A stretch of DNA of 64,000 bases from Epiperipatus broadwayi (lineage: Eukaryota; Onychophora; Udeonychophora; Euonychophora; Peripatidae): NCBI GenBank assembly GCA_028023455.1, contig JAQFVV010006203.1, forward strand, positions 12,254,348-12,318,347. The letters are read 5' to 3'. Both the position numbers and the translations under genes were made by a program. Positions 22,814 to 35,540 of the stretch are shown in pieces. Under the pieces are notes generated by a model. That model had not been told where the DNA came from. It did not search any database and saw only the letters and a list, made by a program, of their open reading frames with translations. Each line of letters begins with the position of its first letter. Within the stretch, counting starts at the first letter, position 1.

Positions 22814-23235
22814 ATGAGTAAACATAAGAAATGGTGATCATGTGATGTTTAGTTTAATAGTTGAGATATGAAAGTTATTGGATTATATGCAAATTTAGAA
22901 ATTTTTTTTTTTCCACATTTACCTTTTCTATGACCACATAATAGCTTCAGTTTTTCATTGTATCTCATTTAGAAAGGTTTTTGGAAAGTATTTTTAATTT
23001 GGGAATTTAGGACTGGGATCTTTCCATCCACCATATCAATTTTCAAACAGAATGCCATTGTAAATAAATAAAAATATTTATTCAAAAATATAGTAGCAAT
23101 AGTTTTTTTTATTTAAATTAATTTATTTTTGTTTTATTACTTACTTAATTTTATTTTTATAACTGCTATTAATAAACTTTAGCAAATATAAATTTTTTTT
23201 TTTTTCCAATTTCTTAATTTTACTTTACTTTATCT

Positions 23236-23473
23236 ATCTACACATGCACTGTTTAATATTCTAGCTCTATAATGTTGTGTAGAGAATGCATGAAATTCTC
23301 AAAAACAAAGTGCAAGATAGAGATTTTGAAAAGATAAGACTGACCATTTTATTGTACATAAGTTCAATTATATAGGCCAAGTCTCTATCTTGCACTTTGT
23401 TTGAGAGTTTCTGCATTCTTATATATCATAGACATAGTAATGTTAATCAGTGTATGTGTAATCATGTGTAGAT
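23236..23473. repeat. Foldback element of family F3
   Basis: Outer inverted ends atctacacat/atgtgtagat and an inner inverted pair of about 40 bases (gaatgcatgaaattctcaaa versus its inverted partner at about 23375-23417, containing aaacaaagtgcaagatagaga). The whole reads as an imperfect hairpin of 238 bases without coding capacity, consistent with a MITE. Confidence 0.7.
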
Positions 23474-26400
23474 GGCTTATTATCATCAAATTAAAAATTA
23501 CTAATAAAACTGCACTAGTAATTAATGATATTAATGACATTAAATTTAAAATTATACTTGAATAATAAAAAAAAAAATACTAGAAGTGGTTTTGTTAGTC
23601 TGGGAGAAAAAGATTTAAGTAAATCCAATATTTTAATGAATAGCTTTATCCCAGATAAAAAATCAATTGATTTTCAAAAATGCCACTTAAAATGAGGAGG
23701 AATCTTGTATTAAAAGCAAGCAATTATAATATTTTCCGTTATAGCAAAAAAGTTAACTGTTACCACAATTCAACATAAGCAGTAAATATTAAATATCAAA
23801 TAAAAAAACAAGTCTCAAACTGAGAAACAAAGTAATATTTAGTGAATATACTTTTTACTAATCATATTGTGCAAATATAGGGTATAATAAGAACATTTCA
23901 ATCAAAATAATATTTTTACACTGCCATATTGAAATATGAGTGTGATATTTGCTCAAATTATATTCTTAAATTAAAATGAGATAAATATTAAAAAATAATT
24001 AACTTGCTTTATGAATGAAGTTTATCATCAATATTGCAGTAATGATTATATGTTATTCTTATTTTGATGGCTTTGTAGTTATTTCATGGCAAATAATTTT
24101 AACAAAATTTTATTTTGATTTATTATAATTCTAATTAAAGTATGTGAGAGAGCAATTATTCCATTTTATGAATATATTTTGAGTATACTTATGTGACTTT
24201 GGCTTTTATTAAAATCATAATGGAACATATAAGTAAACAATTTATTTCCTTGTTTATTATTTTTGTAAAATTAAATTAAATATTTGTTTCATAATAAGTA
24301 CATTATGTTTATGTTCAGCACTTATTTGAATATTTGTTTCTAGCAGAAAATTGTCAACTGAAAATTTTCTAATGCAAAATTAGGCACTGCCTATTGCCAA
24401 ATACTAAATCAACTGTTTAAAAACATTGCTCTTATATTTTTTTTTCTTAATTTATAAGTTGAATTTTAATTTTTCAAAAAATATAATCATTATTTGAATG
24501 TACTTTTTCAGGAAAATTTGTCTTCTTTATATAAATTTGATGAAAAATATTATTTTTTAGTATGAAGACTATAATAACATCTTTTGAATGTTTATTTATG
24601 TTTATTACTCTTCGTGTTTATTTGAAAACTTGATATATTAAAATTACTTTAATTTTTAGTCATCCTTTAACATTATTTGCAAAAACCACATTAATTCTAT
24701 CAATTGATTGCTAGTTTGGACATTACAATGGCACTGTGATTGCTATACTTTTTCTGTGTTATTTTAAATATATCTGCAGTCTTATATTGCTGTGTAAAGT
24801 TTTATTTTACCAGAGTTACTATTTTAAAATTATTACTTGAAAAAAATGTAAAAATATCAGTTTATACGGACCTTTTTAAGCAATGACAATATTTAGTTTC
24901 CATATGAAAGGTGTGAAACCTGATCTTTTAAATGTCAGCAGAAATGTCAATTTCTGATTGGTGGATTGTTTTGCCGCAGAGAGAAATATTCAAAAACTTA
25001 CATTCATTGAAGACAAATTATTATTTTCACTAATTTGTTTATATATTAAAGATTATTTATGCAATATTTTTGATGAATACTTATTTTAAATTAAAAAACT
25101 ATATGTCTACAAGTAGATTTTTAAACTATTTATTTTTAAAAAGATAAGTTGTGAAAGTTTGTTATGGCAAGCAGAAGCAGTTTCTACTGGTTAATGAAAA
25201 TATATTTATGTACAATGGTAAATAAATTTATTTAAGCATTTTAACAATAATAAATTTAATTATTACTTTTAAGTATTATTTTCTTTATTTAATATTAGCT
25301 AACATTAAATTAGTTCTTAATTTTGAAAATGGAATTCAAATAAGAAATATTTCATTCTACTAATTTTTAAAATAGATAAATGGTTAAAATTCACACTAGG
25401 GCCTTTTCATAAAAGAAAGGAGAGGCTGTCATCTGAAAAACTTAGGCAGTTTGTCAAAAATGTAAAGTTTTAATAGGGAATAAAGTTTCTTTTGATTAAA
25501 ATTTCAATTGAAGAAAAAAAAACATTAAAATTATTTAGAAAATTGGACACAATATGATTTTAGTAGCACATAGCTAAAAAGATTAATGTTTTTAATTTTT
25601 GTAATTACCTAATGAATAACACGTTCAGATGTTTTACAACATAAAAATCACTTAAAAATTAAATCAGACATTTTTTATTAATTAAATAAAAAATGTAAAG
25701 TGCTTTGAATGACAGGTGTTGAATCCAGCAATAGAGAAGATCTATGGCCTGCAAATGTGGTTGCAGTTATATATCTTATATTGCTTTGGCCTGGTCATAG
25801 TACCCTCTGGGTATTATGCTTCTCTGACTAAGGGACTAGTGTGGTGCAAGACTTAAATTGCAGATGGAGTATATCGAATTTATAATAAATAATTTTAAAA
25901 TAATGTCATATTTTTTATAAAAGAAATAAACAATTTGTTTTACGGCTTGTTTATCACAGTTATTTTATTAAAGAGTAAAATTTACTTTTCTTTCTCTCAT
26001 ATACATTGATTTCCTATTCGATCTACTACCCCGCTCAGTTCAGTATACATATATATATATGTGTGTGAGTGTGAATAATAAAATAATCATTTTAAACTAC
26101 TTGGGACTAAGCCGTCAAATTGAATTTTTTAAAATACTGGCCTGAGACACAATTTTCACAATAACTTCAGTTTTAATTATGTTAGAGCAAAAACAATTAC
26201 ATTAATATAAACTAGAAAAACTAAGGAAAACAATAAGCATAAAATAAATAGTGATAACTATATAAAAATAAGGAAAAAAGAAATTTTCACATCTGAAATT
26301 ATTATTTTATTGTTTGTTCATAATTTGTAAATTAACATTAACTAAAATTCAAATTACATCTTCAGTGATAATTTCTTTATATTTCTCCCAAAATTATCTT

Positions 26401-26672
26401 TCTAAACATGTATAACATGTCTTACCTGAGATAATTCATAGCTTCACAATGTCCAAAAGAAGTTGGTTATGAATGCTACATTTTTATCTTGTACCCCAAC
26501 AGTTCCAAATGTCAAAGGCACCTATAAAAAAAAAGATTCATTCTAATAAAAAATCCAAAAGAAATCATAAAAATTGGCTTCTTGTCTATCTAAAACTAGA
26601 AATTGTAGGCTACTGTCTATATCACTGATAAAATGAGTTTCATCTCTTCATTTTATATTTTTTTGTGTACAT
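23474..26672. other. AT-rich, presumably intronic or intergenic
   Basis: I scanned both strands for P450 exon 2 and later motifs and for transposon domains and found nothing I could support. A less AT-rich patch at 25712-25875 (with tttggcctggtcatagtaccc) stands out from its surroundings and may be a small dispersed repeat of unknown type. Confidence 0.4.
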
Positions 26673-26770
26673 CAGTGATGTTTATATTCTTTATGGAACA
26701 CCAGTGATGTTTAGATTCTTTATGCACACAAGTGATGTTTATATTCTTTATGCATAGAAGTGATGTTATC
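26673..26770 (+). repeat. Short tandem repeat, about 29-bp unit
   Basis: Three and a half copies of agtgatgtttatattcttta plus a variable tail start at 26674, 26703, 26731 and 26759. A minisatellite without coding potential. Confidence 0.85.
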
Positions 26771-27145
26771 TTGTTATATTTATTGTATCAAATAGATATA
26801 ATTTATTTGCATATAACCCATTTGTTAGCTATAGACTTGAAAATAATGTTATGAAACATATAGCAAAACCAGAGTGACTCCAAAGCATGAACAAGAATAA
26901 ATAAAAACATAAACAAAAATCAGAATTTGATCATATGCCTGCATATGCAATCTTTTTATACATTTGATTATTAGTTTTAAAACTCATTACATGTAAACAC
27001 AAACATATTATATAAACATAATTATAAATAATAAATTATTAAACTTTTTGAAAATCATTATTTTATAAAATAAGTTGATTAGAACTTTAGAAAATTACGA
27101 TCGAACTTTAGAAAATTATGGTAGATATGAATTCTATATGAGCAT

Positions 27146-27894
27146 AAAAATTGCATACAAGTTTTTGCACTCCAGAAAAACTAGAATTTATTCGAGAGAC
27201 TGTTTTTAGATCGCACACTGATAACTGAGGAATTTAATTAAATCATCAACGTAATGGCAATCGAAAATTCCAAGAAATATTTGCTGATTACAAATATTTC
27301 TAGAAAAGAAACCTTACCTTATTGGACAATGTAATCAGTTGTTGCAGTTATCAGAAAGCTATAAAAAGAATACATAACAATTATGTCAGGCCATTCGAGT
27401 GAATCTCCAGTAGAGTTCCTGTTCAATTCCCATAGGAGAGATCTCATGTTAGTGCTTCAATTAAAGACCAGTGCTCAGTGGAAATGTAGTTCATGGGTAT
27501 AGACAAAAGGGCCCACAGAGATTGGGAGACCATAGCCTGAGAAAACCATCCAGATAGCAGCTGAATAAAGAGTTGAGTTTCCAGCGTTTTTCAAGTGAAG
27601 TTTCTGGTAGACTGTTGCAGAGATGAAAGCTGTAAGGAGCTTAAGGTCAGTCGCAGTGCTATACTACAAAGCATTTGTGTGCAGCTAAACTGGACTGGGG
27701 CCAAGGTATGCATAAACCTAGCCCATTGAACCATTTTTGTGGTAGCCAGCCTGAATGAACATCGAGGGAATTGAACATTAGTGAACTGTAGAGATAGAGT
27801 TGTTGCAGACTATTCACTATTCTGATTACCTAAATGAGTCTTGTATTGAATATACTTATTTGCTAGCCACTCAGTCATACTTGTGGACACAATA
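27146..27894 (+). repeat. Direct repeat, left copy (TRIM-like LTR?)
   Basis: About 750 bases, starting near aaaaattgcatacaag and ending near gacacaata, are repeated at 28303-29037 with scattered substitutions and one roughly 20-base deletion. The pair is separated by about 400 bases. The ends are not clean TG...CA. No ORF with a known domain. Best seen as the left LTR of a very short retrotransposon or as a local duplication. Confidence 0.8.
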
Positions 27895-28302
27895 ATTGAT
27901 GCAGTTGCATTTTGAACCTGTGAGTAGCGAATAAGTTTTGCATTACAACAAGCTTAGCCATAGATGGAGAAACCGGGTGAAAATGGAAATCCCAGTTAGT
28001 AAAACATTAATAACGGAAGTGATAGCTAAAATATTCACTGCAAGTTTACGGGACGTAACAATGGTGAAAGTTTGGAAATAAAATGCTTGCGCAGTAATCA
28101 TCAGAAGCTGAGTTCCACCATGCTTGCACAGTCACCACTGAACCTGTAACTGGTGAAGAAGTTTGGCAGCAGTTTTGAATCGAATACTTCTGAGTGAAAT
28201 AACAGGGAATATGTTTCCTCCAAGTAGTAATAGAAGAAAACAAAACACCAAGGGATCACAGCAAAGGTTTTTCTGGAGTGGGGGGAAGGTGTTGTATTTG
28301 GT
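27895..28302 (+). other. Short interior between direct repeats
   Basis: It holds a broken frame around 28130-28260 with GEEVWQQF followed by stops, and a frame containing PPSSNRRKQNTKGSQQ. Neither is recognised. A polypurine-like ggagtggggggaagg (28274-28288) sits just before the right copy, as in an LTR element. Confidence 0.4.
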
Positions 28303-29037
28303 AAAAATTGCATACAAGTTTGCGCACTCCAGAAAAACTAGAATTTATTCAAGAGATTGTTTTTAGATCATGCACTAATAACTGAGGAATTTAATTAAAT
28401 CATTAATATAATGGCGATCGATAATTCCAAGAAATATTTGCTGATTGCAAATATTTCTAGATAAGAGACCTTACCTTATTGGACAATGTAATCAGTTGGT
28501 GCAGTTATCAGAAAGCTATAAAAAGAGTATATAACAATTACTTCAGGCCATTCGAGTGCATCTCCAGTAAAGTTCCTGTTCAATTCCGTAGGTGCTTTGG
28601 TTAAAGACCGGCACTCAGTGGAAATGTAGTTGATGGGTATAGCTGAAAGGGCCCACAGAGATTGGAAGACCATAGCCTGAGGAAACCATCCAGATAGCAG
28701 CTGAATAAAGAGTTTGAGTTTCCAGTGTTTTTCAGGTGAAGTTTCTGGTAGACTGTTGCAGAGATGGAAGCTGTAAGGAGCTTAAGGTCAGTAGCAGTGC
28801 TATACTATGAAGCATTCATGTGCAGCTAAACTGGACTGGGGCCAAGGTATGTGTAAATCTAGCCCATTGTGAACTGTTTTTCTAGCAGCCAGCCTGAATG
28901 AATATTGAGGGAATTGAATATTAGTGAACTGTAGAGATAGAGTTGTTGCGGACTATTCACTATTCTGATTACCTAAATGAGTCTTGTATTGTATATATTT
29001 ATTTGCTAGCCACTGAGTCATACTTGCAGACCCAATA
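28303..29037 (+). repeat. Direct repeat, right copy (TRIM-like LTR?)
   Basis: Counterpart of 27146-27894 at a period of 1157 bases. It is preceded by a G-rich purine run. No target duplication could be defined. Confidence 0.8.
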
Positions 29038-29589
29038 GTAACCACAAACTAACACACACTGATTACAAACTAAAATTAATAAAAAAGATTTTTTTCAAAA
29101 AATTAAAAAAATATATATTATTAAAAAAATTAAAATTTTATACTTGCAAGTCATTATGTTGAAGCTCTATTGTAGGATTTGTTTGTGAATAACACTGGAG
29201 AAATTTTCATCTGCAGGCTGTAAACCATTTTTGTCTTTTATGCTTCATGATAATTACAAAAATTATCAAAAAAGAAAAAAATTAAATACTATGGTCGATT
29301 AAAACTACGGCCAAAAATCCAAATTTCAACTGATTGTTTTGAGGTAGAGATCGTTGGAAAGCCACATTATTAAGCTACCAAATACCCATATTTTGGTTGA
29401 CATCATGCTTATACTTTTTATGTCAGTAAAGAAAGAAAACAACACATCATCAGATGAGCATTCAAAGAGCACTCACGGTGCTGTCACAGCGCGTAAGCAA
29501 TTAAAGTTATTAATTTCATTAATAACTATTTAAGTAGCTGTTTTTCTAACTTAAGATTTTAAGGCTTAAATTAATTTATATATATATAT
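29038..29589. other. AT-rich spacer ending in (TA)n
   Basis: No gene seen. It ends in a (TA)n run (29576-29589) that is the left insertion flank of element 2. Confidence 0.45.
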
Positions 29590-31395
29590 TGTAACAGGCA
29601 TGGGACGATCGAAAAGTTCCATTTTCCCTTTCACTTACATATGTAATGGGGAATTCTTATTATTCAAAATCGTCCACCTTCCGCTACCTCAAGCAGAGAG
29701 AAATACGGAAACAGACGAGCCGATTTCCGTACTTGACCAAATCTGTACGCTATACGGATATAACCTCCAGATTATTTTTCCCGATCAACTTTCTCCCGGC
29801 TGCTGTAAGATATTACAGTTACAGCGCTTGGCTAATTTATAAATTTTACAGGATAAAACCCTGCACCATCAACGTCTCACGTGTTAATTTCATAACTAAA
29901 AGAATGCAAAAAAAAATGAACTAATATTTCTACCCTCCTAGTATTAGACTGTTTTGTGGAGTGGCGAAGAACGAGACAAGACAGATTTAAATAAATTAAT
30001 ATATTTTTAATACTAACAAATAATTTGATAATAAAAGATATAAGAAACATTAACATAAAAATTAAACATATTATATTCTATAGTGCTATAAGGAAATAAA
30101 TACTTGAAATTCTTACAAATAAATACTTGAAATCATTATAAATGCTGTCACATTTATAACTCGTTAGCCTAGCTGTCTATCAAAAGAATGTCATTACCAT
30201 TCATGAAAGGCATTTGGCCATTGTCTATGGGATTTATGTGCACATTTGACGATATATAAAATATATATTTAAGTTACCTAGCGTTTAGTCTTTGAGTTCA
30301 TTCCGATGTGTTGTCAACCGTCACGTGGATCATCCACTTCTTTAGGAGGGACAGTCGTAGATTATATTTGGCAGGATGTAGCTTCTTGGTTAATAAGGCA
30401 TGGAGGACCAGGCATCACAGGTCGGGCCACTACAGGAATCCATAGGCAGGCGTTACTACCATAGCTGTTACATTATTGCAGAACCATTGGTACAGAAGTC
30501 CGGATTGACCGCGATCATGATGGCCTTAGCCGGTCATACTATGTGAGATATCGACGGTAAAAGTCATGTTGGTTAGCTATATCGGCTGATTCTTGGAGCC
30601 ACGATTTTTCACCTTGTCGACTCGAAGTCTCAAGCTCTAATCTCTCCTTTTATCTCCTTAGCTCTCCACCTAATTTTTTCTTTTTTTTCTTTTTTTTTAA
30701 TTAAAACATTCCAATGGTCTTTGTCTTTTAGATTCTTTGTTTCCACTTGTTGTTGACACCTCCCATGCTATGCCTTCGGCCATATGTAACTTTATTTTAT
30801 ATGATTTTATAGCACTACGTACATTTTATTTATTTCCTTATTTTTCTTTGATTACTTACACAAATTTTAATGCATGTTTTTCTTTATTTCTTATTTAAAT
30901 TTTAATAATGATTTATTGTTTATCTAATTCTTGCTTTAACTCTACCCCAAAAAACCCGCATTTCGTTTATCGTCAAATGTGTACTTTGAAGCCCAGATTC
31001 TTATCTTTTCGAACATATTAATTTTCTAGGTTTTTCTTTCCGTGCTATCGAAGTTTTTCTTTTTTTTAAACTTTACTTTTCCTAAATCACATTTTACTAC
31101 ATGTTTTATTTATGTTTCTTTACTGCTTTAACTTTCCTACCGTATGCTGGTAGTATTATAATTTAGTATTTACTTTTATCAAAATTCGGACTTTGACTAG
31201 CAAAAGATAACGATCTTGATAACTCTAGTTCCCTCTCTTTCTCTTTGTTTTGCTAATTTTCAACATTTCTTGGTTTTGTTAATTTCCAAGCTCGTTTTTT
31301 CTTCCTTATTTATTTATTTCTTTCCAACCCTAACATTTCTAATTTGTGGATGTTTTGTAGGTACATGTGTGACCACAGTATGTGCGCTCATCACA
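29590..31395 (-). repeat. Element 2 3' LTR (1.8 kb)
   Basis: In plus orientation it starts TGTAACAGGC and matches 37991-39808 up to ...GCTCATCACA. Five further bases, ttaca (31396-31400), would give the minus-strand end TGTAATGTGATG, exactly inverse to GTTACA at the other end, and sit against the purine tract. The true end may therefore be 31400, with the other LTR having lost five bases. Confidence 0.92.
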
Positions 31396-32284
31396 TTACA
31401 CCATTCCCCCCATTAAAATTTTTTTCTGCATAAAAAAAAATTTTAACCTTATGCCTGGAAAGCTAAGTGCTCCCAACTATTGTTCGAACTCTTTTTTTTT
31501 CATTATTGCTACTATAATGTAGCGATGAGGTTAATCTATAGAGAGGCGACCAGGTAAATTACATCCCTTTCTTTGCTGAACCAAGCAGTATAGCCAAACC
31601 AATTTAATCCTAACATTACCATGCATGCGTTTAATTTCTGCCACTACTTGTATCTACAGGTTCGAATCCACAGGATATCTCTGTGACTCAATTAAACCTG
31701 TTCATACATCGCATTTCTGCAATAAGGCACCTCTAAGTGCCAACTCCGGACACTATTATCGAGGTGGCTTGGAAGACTGGCATCTTTCCGTCCAGCTCAT
31801 TCATGAGCCCAGTGTATTTCTGAAAGCTCTATATTCATCCCAAAAGGGTTCTTTCCTCATAGATTGGTCTCTGGACCATTGACTCATGATATATGTGCTT
31901 AATATCTAACTGGAAATATTAATCCAGTGAGTCATTGTGATACTGGGATCTCTGTCCCTGTGTTCTCTCTGTGATAATACTTGATGCACCGCAGAACACA
32001 CAAGCATGGCAAAGAAGATGGCAAAACCAAGTACTGCTAATAAGATCAAGCTACAAATATCTAAGCCTACTTTCCCTCAACCTCAATCTACGACCCCATC
32101 CTGCCAATTAATTTATCCTTTATCATTTTATCCTAAAGTCCCTCATACTGTTTGGCCATCTATTGGCTCATCATTTCTTTGTATCGTTAGTTTCTGTATG
32201 CCCATCCATTCTCCATGATTCGAGGTCCATGTCCATTTCTGAATGTGTCATCATCTAGTCCTCCCTTTTTTTTTGGGACCGCTC
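31396..32284 (-). other. Element 2 3' untranslated region with polypurine tract
   Basis: About 890 bases between integrase and the 3' LTR. On the minus strand aatggggggaatgg (31402-31415 complement) near the LTR is the polypurine tract. Short ORFs on either strand have no family resemblance. Confidence 0.6.
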
Positions 32285-32521
32285 TTACGTTTTATCTGGT
32301 GGTTGTCTTTCTTTATTACATAGCCTTAGTGATCGAGCATTGTATACTCCCTTTTCATCTGATCCCTGGGCTATCACGAAGGCATTATTCCCATACCGCT
32401 TTTGGATCGTGTATGGTCCTTCATAAATGGGTTGGAACTTCTTAAATATGTTTTGTGACGGGTAACTTACTGGGTGCACCCTTACCATGACCTTATCACC
32501 AACCCGGAATTGACTTTCCAT
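32285..32521 (-). pseudogene. Element 2 integrase C-terminal GPY/F module
   Basis: A frame of 78 codons reads FRVGDKVMVRVHP and FQPIYEGPYTIQKRYGNNAF, the SH3-like/GPY-F module that ends Ty3/gypsy integrases and contacts DNA. It is separated from the catalytic core by a frame change between 32521 and 32624. The equivalent in element 1 is FPLYHGPYTLLKGYGNNAF. Confidence 0.88.
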
Positions 32522-32623
32522 TCCCCTGAATCTTTACCTTCTTATTTCACCCATCCTTTCCATTTGATTGCTCACCTGCTCCATGTCCCTTCTTCTATTT
32601 ATTACTTTGGTTCCTACAGGTAA

Positions 32624-33340
32624 TCAACCCTTAAATGGGCATGGGATATGTTTCCCAAAATACAGCCGAATGGGTTCAAAACCTGTGGACTCATTCTTTG
32701 CACAATTGATCATGTTCACTATACGTGGGGTTTCCTTTACCCACATACGATGGTCGTCAGATATATATACCCGAAACAGACGCCCGAGCTCTCTCAAGAC
32801 CCGTTCGCAGGGGTTTGACTGAGGGTTACGGATCGATGTCAATGTGTGCTTTATTCTGTGTTTAATGATCCATTTCTTCCACTCGCGTGACGTAAATGGG
32901 GAACCGTGATCTGATAAGATCCGATTAGGAGTTCCCACTATCTTAAAATGTTGTTGCTCAAGTGCCTTAATGGTCTGCTTAGCATTGGCTTGCATGACTG
33001 GATATGCAGCCACCAACTTTGAGAAGAGGTCATACGTGACCAGTAAGTATTTCTTCTTATTAAAAGCTGGCAACGGACCATAAAAGTCGATGGCTAATAT
33101 ACTGTTCGGCTGATCGGTGTATATGGGTTGTAATGATCCTACTCCTGATACCTTGGGGGGTTTAGTTTGAGCGCAGATGTCACATGTCTGAATAACGCTG
33201 GCAATGTCATCATGCATTCTGGGCCAGTAAAACCAGTGTCTCAGGCAACTCTCCACTTTGTTTCTCCCATAATGCCCACATGTTTCATGGACATACTGAA
33301 TGGTCTGTTTTCTCAGGACCCTGGGCATGACAATGTGCAT
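32624..33340 (-). pseudogene. Element 2 integrase zinc module and catalytic core
   Basis: A 238-codon frame. It starts with the H2C2 module (HETCGHYG ... CDICAQTKPP), then the catalytic core with LAIDFYGPLP, RILSDHGSPFTSREW and NPCERVLRELGR, which supply the D, D and E that bind metal for strand transfer. Length and spacing are normal for the family. The frame meets the C-terminal module in another frame, so the protein is broken at its end. The frame at 33285-33473 covers the linker from RNase H. Confidence 0.93.
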
Positions 33341-33466
33341 CTGCTTCTTTCACTTGAGCATCCATTGTAAGAGTCCTCCTTTCACACAGCAGTGGTTTCA
33401 GTCCTGCCACAGGGTGTTTCCCTTTATCTCTGATATAGATTGATGCTGTAAATATCCTATCAATTG

Positions 33467-34585
33467 TCAGCACTCCAGATCCATCCTTTGGTGTTCTTTT
33501 AACTTGTGCATTTCACCTGCTATCTTGAGCTCTCCATCCATCTCAGTAACCGCAATGTATGCCCCATCACATTTCATGTGTTGAGTCATTGCTATTGGGT
33601 ACCGACTAAGAGTATCAGCCACAATATTCTCCTTCCCACGGCAATACACTACCCTGTAGTTAAACTCTTGTAGGAACAAGCTCCATCTCAACAACCTATT
33701 GTTAGTCAGAAAACTGTGATTTAAAAACTCAAGGCTGCGGTGGTCGGTCAATACCACAATGTCTGACCCAACCAAGTATTGCCGGAATTTTTTGAACGCC
33801 CATATCACTGCGAGAGCCTCCTTCTCTGTAACAGTATAATTAAGTTCCGGGCCTTTCAGCAACTGGCTAATAAAGCCAAGGACTCTGTGTTGTCCTTCCT
33901 CCTGTATTTGGAACATCGCGGCACCTAATCCAAATCCGCTACTATCAGTTTGTACGAAAAAAGTCTTGTTAAAATCCGGATATGCCAGCATCACTGTGTC
34001 CAAGAAGCCTGCCTTTACTCTCTGAAAGCTTTGTTCATGTTGTTCTCTCCATGTCCATGGTATTTCCTTTTTCAGCAACTGTAATAGCGGCTCCATGTCC
34101 AAAGAGAACCCTCTATAGAACCGATTATAGAAGTTGCATAAACCCAGAAATGATTTAATGTGTTTTCTGTTCCGAGGCGTTGGAAATTCCTGGATGGCTT
34201 TGATCTTCTCTGGGCTTGGTACTATCCCTTTCCCACTAATAATGTGGCCCAGGAACTTGACTTCTGTTGCCATTATGTGACTTTTGTTTAAATTAATCCT
34301 GATGCTTTTCCGCTTACATTCATCCAAGAACCCTTCCACATGTTTGAAATGCTCCTCGATATTCTCAGATGCGATAACAATGTCATCCACATATATCACG
34401 ATGAAACTCTTTATCTTATCATCTAATACTTGATCCAAACATCGGACGAGCCCTGCTCCACTATTTCTCAATCCAAACGGAATCCTATTAAAGTTGTAGG
34501 CATGTCCCTCATATCTAAATGTCGTGTACTTCCTATCTCTAGGATGTAGCTTGATCTGCCAGTAACTGGCCGTCAAATCGAACAT
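33467..34585 (-). pseudogene. Element 2 reverse transcriptase palm/thumb and RNase H
   Basis: A 372-codon uninterrupted frame. It begins MFDLTASYWQIKLHP, continues with FNRIPFGLRNSGAGL and the catalytic FIVIYVDDIVIA, then FLGHIISG and SFLGLCNFYNRFY. RNase H follows with FVQTDSSGFGLGA, YTVTEKEALAVIW, LTDHRSLEFLN and NIVADTLSRYP, carrying the D-E-D-D metal ligands. The first RT blocks lie in the preceding frame (34644-35450). A short gap with a frameshift separates the two. This is the best-preserved enzyme region in the window. Confidence 0.94.
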
Positions 34586-34643
34586 CGAAAATACCCCTTT
34601 GCCTTGGAATCTTATGAGTACCTCACTTATAGGGGGTGGAGCA

Positions 34644-35450
34644 TTAATGTCCAGAAGTTATCTTATTCAGGTGCCGTGCATCCAGACATAATCGGATGGA
34701 TCCATCTTTTTTTTTCACTGTCACAATAGGGTTATTAAATGCCGATGAACACTTAGAAATCACCCCCCACTTTAGCATCCTATCTATCTGAGCCTCCACT
34801 TCTTGTTTATATTGGTAGGGTATTGGGTAAGCATGAGTCCAATATGGCTGGTCCTCCATAAGTCTTATCCGCTGCTCATAACCTCGAATGACCCCTGGGA
34901 CCTCTGAGAATACCACACAATTCCTCATGATAATCTTCTTCAACCTATCCCTCTGATCGTTATCTATCAACATCGACTCATCCACTATCTGTTCCCATTC
35001 TATCTCCATCAAAGCATTTTGCGCAAGAATTTCTCCCTGATAAACTCCTCTATCATCTTGGTTTTTTTTCATAAAGTTTAGCCATGTGCCATTTATCTCC
35101 ATATAGCCCTGTTTATAGTTTAGTATGCATCCCACCTTGTGCATGAAATCAGAACCTAACACAAGGTCATGGATTAGCTCCTCCAAGATCACCAATACAT
35201 GTTCAAACCTTTTCCCTGCAATGTCTATTCTTACGTAGACCTGTTGGGACTCCAGTTTTACCCTTTTCCCATTCGCCAATAGTACTTGAACTGATTTTAG
35301 TGGCAGCATTCTGAGTTCTGCACTGCCATCCTTCAACCTGTCCCATGTTTCCTGAGACATAATAGAGATCTGACTTCCCGAATCGAATAGTGCATTGACA
35401 ACAAGTCCTTCCACCTCAATCGTTAATTTTGGACATACTTGAAGAGCCAT
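34644..35450 (-). pseudogene. Element 2 protease and RT fingers
   Basis: A 268-codon frame. Retropepsin active site VNALFDSGSQISIMSQ (residues about 18-33) and LVLGSDFM later, then a linker, then the RT entry region with WTHAYPIPYQYK, GVISKCSSAFNNPIV and RLCLDARHLNKI. The frame stops at 34644 just before the next RT frame. Protease and RT in one frame without an intervening stop shows how the original Pol was organised. Confidence 0.93.
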
Positions 35451-35540
35451 GTCTAATGCTTCTTTCTCTTCCCCATAACCTAGGTTTGCTACTTGGACCT
35501 GCTGCTGTTTTCCCTTCTTCTTGCCGTCCTGAAACTCTAC

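Noticed and set aside
27360-27480. Pol III B-box-like gttcaattcc in the 27-29 kb repeat
   Set aside because: No A box or tRNA fold at the proper distance, so a SINE call was not made.
29600-29924. ORFs of 80-99 codons repeated in both LTRs of element 2 (29600-29924 and 37944-38343)
   Set aside because: They overlap in different frames, lie antisense to the element and have no family resemblance; LTR sequence explains them.
31216-31882. Short plus-strand ORFs next to element 2's 3' LTR
   Set aside because: They are antisense to the element, lie in LTR/untranslated sequence and encode no recognised motif.
33167-33370. Plus-strand ORFs inside element 2 pol and gag (also 35848-36174)
   Set aside because: Shadows of the minus-strand coding frames.
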